Source: DASZUK01 sp963844575 (GTDB lineage Bacteria > Actinomycetota > Acidimicrobiia > Acidimicrobiales > RAAP-2). Taken from it: 64,000 nt of DNA. The number at the start of each line of letters is the position of its first letter. Within the stretch, counting starts at the first letter, position 1. Below, one piece after another: positions 54,126-63,643 of the stretch. The position numbers and the translations under genes are program-made. The notes below the pieces were generated by a model. That model was not told where the DNA came from. It made no database searches and worked only from the letters and a program-made list of their open reading frames with translations. The stretch lies in NCBI GenBank assembly GCA_963844575.1, contig CAWJOU010000005.1, forward strand, positions 1 to 64,000. The letters are read 5' to 3'.

Positions 54126-56639
54126 GTGTCACGGAAGAAGAAGATCGTCATCGCCGCGGTGGCCGTCGTCGTCTTGGCGGCCGGCATCATCGCGGCGGTC
54201 GTCACCACCGGCAGCAGCGGCGGGGCCCAGCCGAACGAGGTCGTCGTGTTCGGCAAGGTCCAGGCACGCACGCTCCAGGACACTGTCACGCTCAACGGGA
54301 CCCTCGCCCGCAAGCAGATCCGCAACGTCGACGCCGCCGGCGCGGGCGTCGTGAGCACAGTGACGGCGACGAACGGGTCGAACCCCCAGGCCGGGAAGAC
54401 CCTCTTCGCCGTCAACGGCCGCCCGGCCATCACCGAGAACGGCTCCATCCAGTTCTTCCGCTCCCTCACCCTCGGCGACCAGGGCGAGGACGTGCTGCAG
54501 CTAAAAAAGATCCTGACCACCGCCGGTGACTACCCGGGCCCGATGAACAACTACTTCAACCAGCAGACGCAGTTCGCGCTGGCCCAGTGGCAGGCCCAGA
54601 ACCACTACCCGAACTCGACCCCAGCCACCCAGCAGGCGGTGACGGTGTCGCTCACGCAGGGGACCGGCTACAAGCTCGCCAACCAGGACTCGGCCGGCCT
54701 CGTCATCGGTCCGCCGCCGGCCCAGACGACGGCCTGGACCGGCAGCACCGGCTCGGGGCAGGCCACTACCGGCAACGCCGTGATCGGCGAGCACGCGGGC
54801 CGCGCCACGGCCGTCCTGGCCGACCATGCCGGGGCCACGCCGGCGGCGACCGGCACACCGGTCGTCACCATCCAGTCCGTCGACCAACAGGTCGTCCAGG
54901 GGCAGCCGGCGCCATTCGTGATCACCGCGTCGGCCGCGTCGGCCACACCGATCACCGTCAACCTGACCGCCGGCGGGACAGCCGGCCAGGGCGTCGTCAC
55001 CCCGCCGTCGTCGGTCACCCTGGCCGCCGGGGCCACTCAGGCGTCGGTGTCGGTACAGACGAGGGCGACGACCGCGGTGGCGCCGAACCAGACGATCGTC
55101 CTGTCCGTCGTCAGCGGCACCGGTTACACCGTCGGCACGCCGGGCTCGGCGCAGACGACGATCAAGAACGCCAACGTCCCCACCCTCACGATCACCGGCA
55201 GCACGACCGTGACCGCGGGCGGCTCGGCCACCCTGACCGTCACGGCCAACCAGGCCCCGCTGCAGAACCTGCAGGTCGAGCTGACGGCGGCCGGCAGCGC
55301 CCAGGCCGGCACGGACTACCAACCGGTGAACCCGATCGTGACCTTGGCCGCCGGCACGACGACGGCGACCGTCACCGTCCAGACGATCGCCACGACAGTG
55401 ATCGCCCCGGCCAAGTACCTCGCGGTGTCGATCACCCCGTCGCCGACCACCTATACCGTGACAACGCCCGGCGCGGCCGTCGTCACCATCAGCGGCTCCA
55501 CCGCGCAGCCCACGGTGACCCTGCGGTCGGCGACGACGTACCTGCAGAAGGGCCAGCCCTACCAGCTCCTCGTCGGGCTGAGCGAAGCGACGACCCAGCC
55601 GCTCACCATCCACCTCGGCTTCGGCGGCACCGCGGTCGTCGGAACCGACTACACGCCGCCGGCCGGCAACATCGTCGTACCGGCCGGGCAGACCGCGCTG
55701 CAGGTCACCGTGCCGACCGTGACGAACAACACAGTCGAGCCCGACCGCGTCCTGACCGCCTCGCTGGCCCCGTCGCCCGACTACCAGATCGGCACACCGT
55801 CGAGCACGTCGGTGACGATCACCTCGTCGGTGGTCCCGATGCTCACGCTGACCGCCAACACGACAACGATCAGCCAGGGCGGCGCGGCGTCGTTCACGAT
55901 CACCGCCAACCAGGCGCCGGCCAAGAACACGTCCGTGAGCTTCGCCGTCGAAGGGACGGCTCAGCCGGGACAGAACTACGTGCCGATGGCCGGGACGGCC
56001 CTGCTGGCCGCCGGCCAGACCCAGGTGACGGTGACCCTCCAGTCGCTGCGCACCGACGTCACCTTCGAACCGACGGACATGATCGTCGGCCAGTGGCCGA
56101 TCCGGATCGGCACGGTCTACGTGAAGGCCGGCGCGGCGATCGGCACCGGCGAGGCCATCCTGCAGCTGACCGAACCGGACCTGAGCGTCACACTGCAGGC
56201 GTCGGCCGCCGACCGCACCAAGCTGAAGGTCGGCCAGCACTGCACCGTGCAGCTCTCCGGCCAGAACACAGAGGGCACCGGGGTCATCACCGAGCTCGAT
56301 TCGACGCCGACCGTCGTGGCCGGCAGCAGCGGCCAGTCCTCGCAGGTCTACGAGGGGCGTATCCAGGTGTCCAACTTCTCTGGCGCCGACGGCTCGCAGG
56401 TCTCGATCAACGTCGTCGACCAACAGGTGGACAACGCCCTCACCGTGCCCATCGCCGCCGTCCTGCAGAACGGCTCGGGCCAGAACGTCGTCCGGGTCAT
56501 CAACCTGGCCAAGGGCGGCAAGGTGACCACCGTGCCCGTCACGACCGGGCTGACCGAAGGCTCGTACGTACAGATCACGAAGGGCCTCCATCTCGGCCAG
56601 ACCGTCATCGTCCAGACGAACCAGTCCCAGTCGAAGTGA
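54126..56639 (+). CDS. Membrane-fusion adaptor with peptidoglycan-binding and Calx-beta modules
   Basis: 837 residues. The N-terminal anchor KKKIVIAAVAVVVLAAGIIA is followed by a MacA/HlyD beta strand region (KVQARTLQDTVTLNGTL). Residues about 113-155 form a peptidoglycan-binding_1 domain (LTLGDQGEDVLQLKKILTTA, QTQFALAQWQAQN). Residues about 245-655 hold four Calx-beta-like modules (e.g. TVTAGGSATLTVTANQAPL, GTDYQPVNPIVTLAAGTTT). The adaptor then resumes (AAIGTGEAILQLTEPDLSVT, NALTVPIAAVLQNG). The GTG at 54126 is preferred because AAGGGGGG lies 6 nt before. The insert replaces the usual coiled-coil hairpin, and the wall-binding module suggests anchoring in the cell wall. Confidence 0.8.
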   Translation: MSRKKKIVIAAVAVVVLAAGIIAAVVTTGSSGGAQPNEVVVFGKVQARTLQDTVTLNGTLARKQIRNVDAAGAGVVSTVTATNGSNPQAGKTLFAVNGRPAITENGSIQFFRSLTLGDQGEDVLQLKKILTTAGDYPGPMNNYFNQQTQFALAQWQAQNHYPNSTPATQQAVTVSLTQGTGYKLANQDSAGLVIGPPPAQTTAWTGSTGSGQATTGNAVIGEHAGRATAVLADHAGATPAATGTPVVTIQSVDQQVVQGQPAPFVITASAASATPITVNLTAGGTAGQGVVTPPSSVTLAAGATQASVSVQTRATTAVAPNQTIVLSVVSGTGYTVGTPGSAQTTIKNANVPTLTITGSTTVTAGGSATLTVTANQAPLQNLQVELTAAGSAQAGTDYQPVNPIVTLAAGTTTATVTVQTIATTVIAPAKYLAVSITPSPTTYTVTTPGAAVVTISGSTAQPTVTLRSATTYLQKGQPYQLLVGLSEATTQPLTIHLGFGGTAVVGTDYTPPAGNIVVPAGQTALQVTVPTVTNNTVEPDRVLTASLAPSPDYQIGTPSSTSVTITSSVVPMLTLTANTTTISQGGAASFTITANQAPAKNTSVSFAVEGTAQPGQNYVPMAGTALLAAGQTQVTVTLQSLRTDVTFEPTDMIVGQWPIRIGTVYVKAGAAIGTGEAILQLTEPDLSVTLQASAADRTKLKVGQHCTVQLSGQNTEGTGVITELDSTPTVVAGSSGQSSQVYEGRIQVSNFSGADGSQVSINVVDQQVDNALTVPIAAVLQNGSGQNVVRVINLAKGGKVTTVPVTTGLTEGSYVQITKGLHLGQTVIVQTNQSQSK

Positions 56640-56649
56640 CGCGATCGAG

Positions 56650-57536
<887 letters not shown>

Positions 57537-57540
<4 letters not shown>

Positions 57541-58721
57541 GCCAGTGGGGCGATCTCACGAACGTCGCGTGGTCCGGCCTCAAGGCCCGCAAGGTGCGGA
57601 CGGTCATGATCATGCTCGGCCCGATCATCGGCGTCGCCGCCATGGTCAGCGCCATCGGGCTGACCGAGAGCGCCAAGGGCGCCCTCCAGGCCCAGCTGGC
57701 CGAGCTCGGCACCAACCTGATCGTCGCCCAGGCCGGCAGCTCGTTCGGCTCGCAGAACCCGACCTTCCCGGCCAACGCCGTCCAGCGGGTGCAGAACGTC
57801 TCGACGGTGACGGCCGCCGCGGCCACCGCCAACCTCTCCGGCGTCATCTCGCTGCCGATCCAGGGGGCGAGCACCTACTACCAGGCGTTCCCGGTCCCGG
57901 TCCGGGCAGCCGGCGTCGACCTGCCCTCGGTCCTCGAGGTCGGCATGGTCGACGGGCGGTGGCTCGACTCGGCCGACACCAACCTCCACCTGCGCTCGGT
58001 CGTCCTCGGTGAAGGACTGGCCAAGCAGTACGGCTACCTGCCCGGCGAGACGCGGACGATCCGGCTCAACAACGTGAACTTCGGCGTCGTCGGCGTCCTC
58101 GATACAGTGCCGCTCGACCCGACACTCGACAACGCCGCCTTCGTCACCGAATGGGCGGCCAAGCACGATCTCGGCACCAACGGCCGGCCCAACCAGCTCT
58201 ACATCCGCTCCTCACCGGGGACGACCCAGGACACCGCCAACGCCATCCCGACGGCCATCAACCTAGGCGGCTCCGTCCAGGTGTCGACCCAGGTACCGAG
58301 CGACGCCCTCGAGGCCCAGGCCCAGGCCAACAAGACCCTCCAGGAGGTCGCCCTGTTGGCCGGCCTGCTCGCCCTGATCGTCGGCGGCGTCGGCATCGCC
58401 AACGTCATGTCGATCTCGGTGATCCAGCGCTCGGCCGAGATCGGCATCCGCCGGGCCGTCGGCCACAGCCGGACCATCATCGGTAGCCAGTTCCTGCTCG
58501 AGTCGCTTTTCGTCGGCATCCTCGGCGGCCTCGTCGGGGCCGCGTTGGGCGTCGGCATCGTCTACGGAGTCTCCGCCATTGCCGGCTGGGTGACCGTCAT
58601 CGACTACCCCGAGATCCCGCTGTGGATGGGCCTGGCCCTCTTCGTCTCCGTCGGCGCCGGGCTGTACCCGTCGATCAAGGCCGCCCGGCTCGAACCCTTG
58701 GAGACGCTCCGCCTCGGTTAG
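57537..58721 (+). CDS. ABC permease, MacB/FtsX type
   Basis: 394 residues. TM1 VRTVMIMLGPIIGVAAMVSA, a large extracytoplasmic MacB-PCD domain (QAQLAELGTNLIVAQAGSS to about residue 270), then three TM helices including LLAGLLALIVGGVGIANVMS, the coupling segment VIQRSAEIGIRRAVGHSRT and the C-terminal KAARLEPLETLRLG. It drives export of peptides, lipids or drugs by periplasmic pumping; the substrate is unknown. The stop overlaps the convergent next gene by 4 nt. Confidence 0.92.
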
Positions 58722-59482
58722 TTGGCACCGCCGGGCGCCGAACTGCCGCCCGAGCTCGCCGACCCACTACCCGAACCACCGGCCGTGCTGCCTGAGCCAC
58801 CGGCGGTGCTGCCCGAGCCATTGGCGGCCCCGCTGCTCGCCGCGCCCGATCCACCTGATCCGCCAGCCGCGGCGCCTGTGCCGGCCGACCCGGCTGTGGC
58901 CGAGGCGCCGGTCGCTCCGGCCGATGCTGTCCCGCCACCACCAGCGACGGCTGTGCCACCGGCGCCGGCTGTCGCGCCGCCACCACCGCCACCACCGCCC
59001 GCCGCGCCCGCAGTTGCCCCGCCGGCCCCGGCGCCACCGGCGCCACCGGCGCCACCGGCGCCACCGGCGCCACCGGCGCCGGCCGCGCTAGCTGTAGCTC
59101 CGGCGGTCGACCCTGTGCCACCCGACCCGGTCGCCCCACCGCCGGTCGAACCGCTCGTGCCCCCGCTTGTCCCGCTCGTCGCGGCCCCGCCGGCCGAACC
59201 GGCTGTGCTGCTTGTCGCGGTGCCGTGTGTGTTCCCTGTAGGCCCGGTGGCCGAGGAGATGACGGAGCCGGAGGTGTGCCCGGGGCCTGTCGGGTTCGAG
59301 CCGACCGGGCCGCCGTAGCTGGAGGAGCCGGACGTCCCCGAGAGGACGACCGCCAGGACGACCCCGACGGCGACGAGCAGGACGACCGCTCCGCCGATCA
59401 GCCAGCCCCGGCGACGGCCGCCCGGGCCGGTCGGCTCGGTGTCGAACTCGGCGTCGATGTCGATAGGGGCGGCGACGGTCAC
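58718..59482 (-). CDS. Gly/Ala/Ser/Thr-rich single-pass membrane protein
   Basis: 254 residues. GTG start (VTVAAPIDIDAEFDTEPT), short cytoplasmic part, TM WLIGGAVVLLVAVGVVLAVV, then about 190 residues of almost pure Gly, Ala, Ser and Thr, in PGRS-like fashion. The start lies a few bases after a GATAAC/TATTTT -10-like sequence, so a leaderless transcript is possible. Function unknown; the external low-complexity tail suggests a surface role. Confidence 0.6.
   Translation of the reverse strand: MTVAAPIDIDAEFDTEPTGPGGRRRGWLIGGAVVLLVAVGVVLAVVLSGTSGSSSYGGPVGSNPTGPGHTSGSVISSATGPTGNTHGTATSSTAGSAGGAATSGTSGGTSGSTGGGATGSGGTGSTAGATASAAGAGGAGGAGGAGGAGGAGAGGATAGAAGGGGGGGGATAGAGGTAVAGGGGTASAGATGASATAGSAGTGAAAGGSGGSGAASSGAANGSGSTAGGSGSTAGGSGSGSASSGGSSAPGGAN
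59031..59075. repeat. 9-nt tandem repeats in the Gly-rich tail
   Basis: Unit gcgccaccg repeated five times without error, giving Gly-Gly-Ala repeats on the minus strand. Candidate slippage site that would change tail length in frame. Confidence 0.85.
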
Positions 59483-59493
59483 GGGAAAATACG

Positions 59494-60273
59494 TTATCGG
59501 GAATCGCCGGCCAATGGCTGGCGATCCCCCGGCGTTCCGGCGCGGCTGTGCAGCGCCCCCGGTGCGGCCATCGGATCGGCCCGGTGGACCGCCGACACCC
59601 GCTGCCACATCGCCTCGTCGGCCTCTTCGAGCGAGCCGAGGACGGCGTCGGCCAGGGCGATGGCCGGGTGGTCCTGCTCGGCGGTCTCGGGGACCGCGAC
59701 GCAGGCCATCCGGGCGGCCTTGGCCGCGAGCACGCCGGCCGGCGCGTCCTCCCAGACGAGACAGCGGTCGGGCGCCACCCCCAGCCGGGTGGCGGCGGTC
59801 AGGAAGACGCCAGGGTGGGGCTTACCGTACGGCTCGTCCTCGGCCGAATGGACGAGCTCGAACGCGTCGGCCCAGCCGAAGTGGTCGAGGACGAGGTCGA
59901 TCAGGCGGTACTCCGACGACGACGCCACGGCCAACGGCAGGCCGTGGGCCCCGCAGAGGTCGATGGCCTGCCGGACACCCGGCTTCGGCTCGCCCTTGGC
60001 CACGACGAGCGCCATGACCCGGTCGACGACCTCGACGGCCACCTCGTCGGTCGTCGGTCCGGCCCACGGGTACCGCTCGTGCCAGTACCGCGTGACCTCG
60101 TTGACGAACATCCCCTTCGTCTGTCGGCACGCGGACGCCACCAGCGGGACGCCCAACCCGCCGAGCACGTCGATCTCGGCCTCGTGCCACAGCGGCTCGG
60201 AGTCGACGAGCAGGCCGTCCATGTCGAAGATGGACGCGCCGAAGATCGCTCGCTCTGTCGGTGCACCCTCCAT
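59494..60273 (-). CDS. HAD-superfamily phosphatase, HxpB/YniC-like
   Basis: 259 residues. Motif I SIFDMDGLLVDSEPLWHEAE with the nucleophile Asp, motif II ASSSE, motif III GKPHPGVFLTAATRLG with Lys, motif IV VWEDAPAGVLAAKAARM. The cap region CRQTKGMFVNEVTRYWHERY resembles hexitol/2-deoxyglucose phosphatases. Its C-terminus is about 30 residues longer than usual (from VHRADPMAAPG), possibly read past a lost stop. Starts 26 nt upstream of the gpx stop, same strand. Confidence 0.87.
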   Translation of the reverse strand: MEGAPTERAIFGASIFDMDGLLVDSEPLWHEAEIDVLGGLGVPLVASACRQTKGMFVNEVTRYWHERYPWAGPTTDEVAVEVVDRVMALVVAKGEPKPGVRQAIDLCGAHGLPLAVASSSEYRLIDLVLDHFGWADAFELVHSAEDEPYGKPHPGVFLTAATRLGVAPDRCLVWEDAPAGVLAAKAARMACVAVPETAEQDHPAIALADAVLGSLEEADEAMWQRVSAVHRADPMAAPGALHSRAGTPGDRQPLAGDSR

Positions 60274-60299
60274 CGGCGCCGGAGGGTCCGCCGGGGTGC

Positions 60300-60788
60300 T
60301 CAGGACGGGAGCTGGGCCTCGATGGCCCCGACGAGCGCCGGGTCGTCCGGGGTCACCGGCGGGCGGAACCGCCCGACGATCTCGCCGCCCGGCGAGACGA
60401 GGAACTTCTCGAAGTTCCAGGTGATGTCGCCGGCTTCACCGTCGGCGTCGGCGACGGCGGTGAGCTCGTCGTAGATCGGGTGCCGCTGCGCCCCGTTGAC
60501 GTCGATCTTCTCGAACATCGGGAACGTGACGCCGTACGTCGTCGAGCAGAACTCCTGGATCTCCTCGGCCGTCCCCGGTTCCTGGCCCATGAACTGGTTG
60601 CACGGGAACCCGAGGACGGTGAACCCCCGGTCGCCGTACTCCTTCTGGAGCTGCTCGAGGCCCGCGTACTGCGGGGTCAGCCCGCACTTCGAGGCCACGT
60701 TGACCAGCAAGAGGGCCTTGCCCTCGTACGGGGCCAGCGACGACGGCTCGCCCTGGAGGGTGTGGATGGGGATGTCGTAGAGCGCCAT
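60300..60788 (-). CDS. Glutathione peroxidase family (Cys type, thioredoxin-dependent likely)
   Basis: 162 residues. LLVNVASKCGLTPQYAGLEQ carries the peroxidatic Cys (a TGC codon, not Sec). GFPCNQFMGQEPGTAEEIQE includes the conserved Gln and a Cys, and WNFEKFLVSPGGEIVGRF the catalytic Trp-Asn. Reduces peroxides; Cys forms generally use thioredoxin. Full length, ATG start. Divergent from the secreted protein gene at 60874. Confidence 0.93.
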   Translation of the reverse strand: MALYDIPIHTLQGEPSSLAPYEGKALLLVNVASKCGLTPQYAGLEQLQKEYGDRGFTVLGFPCNQFMGQEPGTAEEIQEFCSTTYGVTFPMFEKIDVNGAQRHPIYDELTAVADADGEAGDITWNFEKFLVSPGGEIVGRFRPPVTPDDPALVGAIEAQLPS

Positions 60789-60873
60789 GCTCGGCAGGCT
60801 AGCGGGAGGGAGGGACGACGGCGCTCCGTTGGCCGTACCTCGTTGCCGGCCACCGGTGGGGAAGGATGTGGCC

Positions 60874-61794
60874 GTGCGGGGGCTCGGGGCGGCAGTGCGA
60901 CTCGTCGGCGCCGGCTCGGTGTTCATCCCGCTGCCGGCGGTGGCCGTCGTCGGGGTGTCAGGGGTCGCCGGGACCACGAGCGGCGGGGCGGTGACAGCGG
61001 CCCAACGATCGCCGACGGTCGCCAACCGGTGTGGCGTGACGGACCCGGCGATGCCGACGTCGACGGGAACGGCGACGCCGGCCGGGTTCACCGTCCAGAT
61101 GGCCGGGGCGCCGCTGGCCCCGGCATCGAGCGCGGCCATCCTGGGAGCGGCGTACTACCAGTTCAACGAGATGACGTGCAGCCAGTACACGCACCGCTAC
61201 GGCGAGGCGCCGCCGCGGTACTACTACTACGACTGCGTCGGCTTCACCGGCTACACCGTCCGGGTCGCCGACCCGGTGGCTTGGCGGTCCGTGCGGCGGG
61301 TCGTCGGCCTCCGGGCACCCGGGGTCGTGCCGACGCCGTGGGCCTTCGTTCGCTTCTTCGACCGCCTGTCGTCGGCACCCCAACCCGGATGGTCGGCTGC
61401 CCCGACCGTCCGGTCGATCCGGCCGGGCGACGTCCTCGCCTGGCAGCCGGCCCTGGCCAACGGCCGGCCGAACCTGTCGGGCGTCGGCCATTCGGTCATG
61501 CCGCTCGTCGCGCCCCAGGCGATAGCCGGCTCCGGCGGGCGGCGCTGGGAGGTCGTCGTCATGGACTCGACGGCCGGCGGGCACGGCCCCGACGACACCC
61601 GCCGCCCGTCGGACCCCTTGAGCGAGCGCAACGCGCCGATCGTCGACCGGCAGGGCCAGCCGGTGCCGTCGGGTCTCGGCATCGGAACGCTCGTCCTCGA
61701 CACGGACGCCGGCGGCACCGTCACCGGCGTCGAGTGGAGCGTCGGCGCCAAGCCCGAGGCCGTCGTCTTCGGGGCCGGCCGTCCGCTCCGGTAG
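60874..61794 (+). CDS. Secreted papain-fold (NlpC/P60- or CHAP-like) protein
   Basis: 306 residues from GTG 60874 (AAGGA at 8 nt; GTG 60868 is an alternative). The N-terminal hydrophobic stretch LGAAVRLVGAGSVFIPLPAV is a signal peptide or anchor. YYYYDCVGFTGYTVRVADP supplies a plausible nucleophile Cys, IRPGDVLAWQPAL the GD(V/I) strand, and SGVGHSVMPLVA the His, in the order Cys, PGD, GH(V/S) seen in NlpC/P60 and CHAP amidases. The family link is by motif only; the substrate may be peptidoglycan. Confidence 0.6.
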   Translation: MRGLGAAVRLVGAGSVFIPLPAVAVVGVSGVAGTTSGGAVTAAQRSPTVANRCGVTDPAMPTSTGTATPAGFTVQMAGAPLAPASSAAILGAAYYQFNEMTCSQYTHRYGEAPPRYYYYDCVGFTGYTVRVADPVAWRSVRRVVGLRAPGVVPTPWAFVRFFDRLSSAPQPGWSAAPTVRSIRPGDVLAWQPALANGRPNLSGVGHSVMPLVAPQAIAGSGGRRWEVVVMDSTAGGHGPDDTRRPSDPLSERNAPIVDRQGQPVPSGLGIGTLVLDTDAGGTVTGVEWSVGAKPEAVVFGAGRPLR

Positions 61795-61864
61795 CCAGCC
61801 CATTCCGCTAGCACAGCCGCCCCGGTAGACGGGACCGGCGGGCGGCTCCAGTAGGTTGGCAGCC

Positions 61865-62681
61865 GTGCCCGAGGTGACCGTCAACGGCGTCCGGCTGGTC
61901 TACGACACCGGCGGTCCGGAGGGCGGCGAGCCGGTCGTGCTCGTCTGTGGGACCGGACAGCCGGCGATCTCCTGGCAGTTCAGCCTGGTTCCCGGCCTCG
62001 TCGCCGCCGGCTACCGGGTCGTGACGTTCGACAACCGTGGCGTCGAGCCGTCCGACGCGCCACCGCCGCCGTACACCGTCATCGAGCTGGCCGCCGACGC
62101 GGCCGGGCTGCTCGACGCGCTGGCGCTCGGGCCGGGCTGGGTAGCCGGCCTGTCGCTCGGCGCGCTCGTCACCCAGGAGCTCGCGCTCGCCCGCCCCGAC
62201 CTCGTCCGCGGCGCGGTGATGATGGCGACGGTCGGGCGCAACAACACGATGCTCCGCGGCCTGGGCCGAGGCCAACCTGGCGTTGGCCCGGGCCGGCATC
62301 GTCCTCCCGCCGAGCTACGAAGCGGCGTCGACCGCGCTACAGACCATGTCGCCGGCCCACCAGCACGACGACGACTTCGTCGGGCCGTGGCTGGAGCTGA
62401 TGGCGTCGGCGCCGCCGTGGGACGGCCCCGGCCGGGAGGGCCAGTTCGCGGCCGACGCGGCCTACGACGACCGGCTCGACGCGCTGGCCGGCGTGGCCGT
62501 GCGGTCGCTCGTCGTCGGGTTCGAGCACGATCTGCTGACGCCGCCGGCCCTCGGCCGGGAGGTGGCCGCGGCCATTCCGGGCGCCCGGTACGTCGAGGTG
62601 CCCGGCTGCGGCCACCTCGGCCCGATGGAGGACCCCGACGCCGTCCTCCCGGTCCTGCTCGACTTCTTCGCCGGCGGCTGA
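61865..62681 (+). CDS. Alpha/beta hydrolase (one frameshift)
   Basis: About 271 residues when repaired. VLVCGTGQPAISWQFSLVPG, TFDNRGVEPSDAP, the nucleophile Ser in GLSLGALVTQELALARPD, the acid in VVGFEHDLLTPPALG and His in VPGCGHLGPMEDPDAVL. One extra G near 62264 breaks the frame after NTMLRGL; removing it gives LAEANLALARAGIVLPPSYE. GTG 61865 start. Only 1 nt separates it from the quinone oxidoreductase, so they are co-transcribed. Substrate unknown. Confidence 0.85.
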
Positions 62682-62682
62682 C

Positions 62683-63630
62683 GTGCACGCGGTCGTGATC
62701 GACGGCGGCGGGCTCCGCTGGGAGGAGCGCCCGGACCCGGTGCCCGGCGACACCGAGCTGCTCGTCGACGTGCGGGCGGCCGGGCTGAACGGCGCCGACA
62801 TCCTGCAGCGCCGAGGGCGCTACCCGGCGCCGCCGGGGGTGCCGGCCGACATCCCCGGCATGGAGCTGGCCGGGACGGTCGTCGCCGCCGGCCGGCAGGT
62901 GACCCGGTTCGCGATCGGCGACCGGGTGATGGGCCTCGTCGGCGGCGGCGCCCAAGCCACCCGGGCCGTCGTCGACGAGACCCACGCGCTCGCCGTCCCC
63001 GACGGCGTCGGCTGGCCCGAGGCCGGCGGGTTCCCCGAGGTCTTCGCCACCGCGTTCGACGCGCTGTTCAGCCAGGCCGAGCTGGCGATGGGCGACCGGG
63101 TGCTCGTCACCGGGGCGGCCGGCGGCGTCGGCACCGCGGCCGTCCAGCTCGCCGCGGTCGCCGGCGCCCACGTCGTCGCCTCCGTCCGCCAACCGTCGGT
63201 CCGGCCGACAGTGGCCGCGCTCGGGGCACACGAGGTGGTCGACCCGGCCGACGTCGCCGCGCACGGCCCGTACGACGTCGTCCTCGAGCTCGTCGGCGCG
63301 GCGAGCCTGCCGACCGCGCTCGGCGCGCTGGCCGCCGGTGGCCGGGTCGCGGTCATCGGCGTCGGCAGCGGTGCCAAGGTCGAGCTGAACCTGCTCCAGC
63401 TCATGGGCGCCCGCGCCCGGATCTCCGGCTCCACGCTGCGGGCCCGCGATCGCCACGGCAAGGGCACCGTGGTCGGCGCGGTCGGCGCCCACGTCCGGCC
63501 GCTGCTCGCCGCCGGCCGGCTCACCGTGCCGGTCGGCGACACGTTCCCGATGGCCGACGCCACCGCCGCCTACGACCGGTTCGCCGGCGGCGGGAAGCTC
63601 GGCAAGATCGTCCTCGTCGCCCCCGACTGA
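62683..63630 (+). CDS. NADPH:quinone oxidoreductase, zinc-independent MDR
   Basis: 315 residues, GTG start. GroES-like N-domain (AAGLNGADILQRRGRYPAPP, PGMELAGTVVAAGRQVTRF), Rossmann fold (VLVTGAAGGVGTAAVQLAAV), and VELNLLQLMGARARISGSTL, RARDR typical of PIG3/QorA-like enzymes. No zinc cysteines. Reduces quinones or enones with NADPH. Confidence 0.9.
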   Translation: MHAVVIDGGGLRWEERPDPVPGDTELLVDVRAAGLNGADILQRRGRYPAPPGVPADIPGMELAGTVVAAGRQVTRFAIGDRVMGLVGGGAQATRAVVDETHALAVPDGVGWPEAGGFPEVFATAFDALFSQAELAMGDRVLVTGAAGGVGTAAVQLAAVAGAHVVASVRQPSVRPTVAALGAHEVVDPADVAAHGPYDVVLELVGAASLPTALGALAAGGRVAVIGVGSGAKVELNLLQLMGARARISGSTLRARDRHGKGTVVGAVGAHVRPLLAAGRLTVPVGDTFPMADATAAYDRFAGGGKLGKIVLVAPD

Positions 63631-63643
63631 GCGGGGTCGGCGA

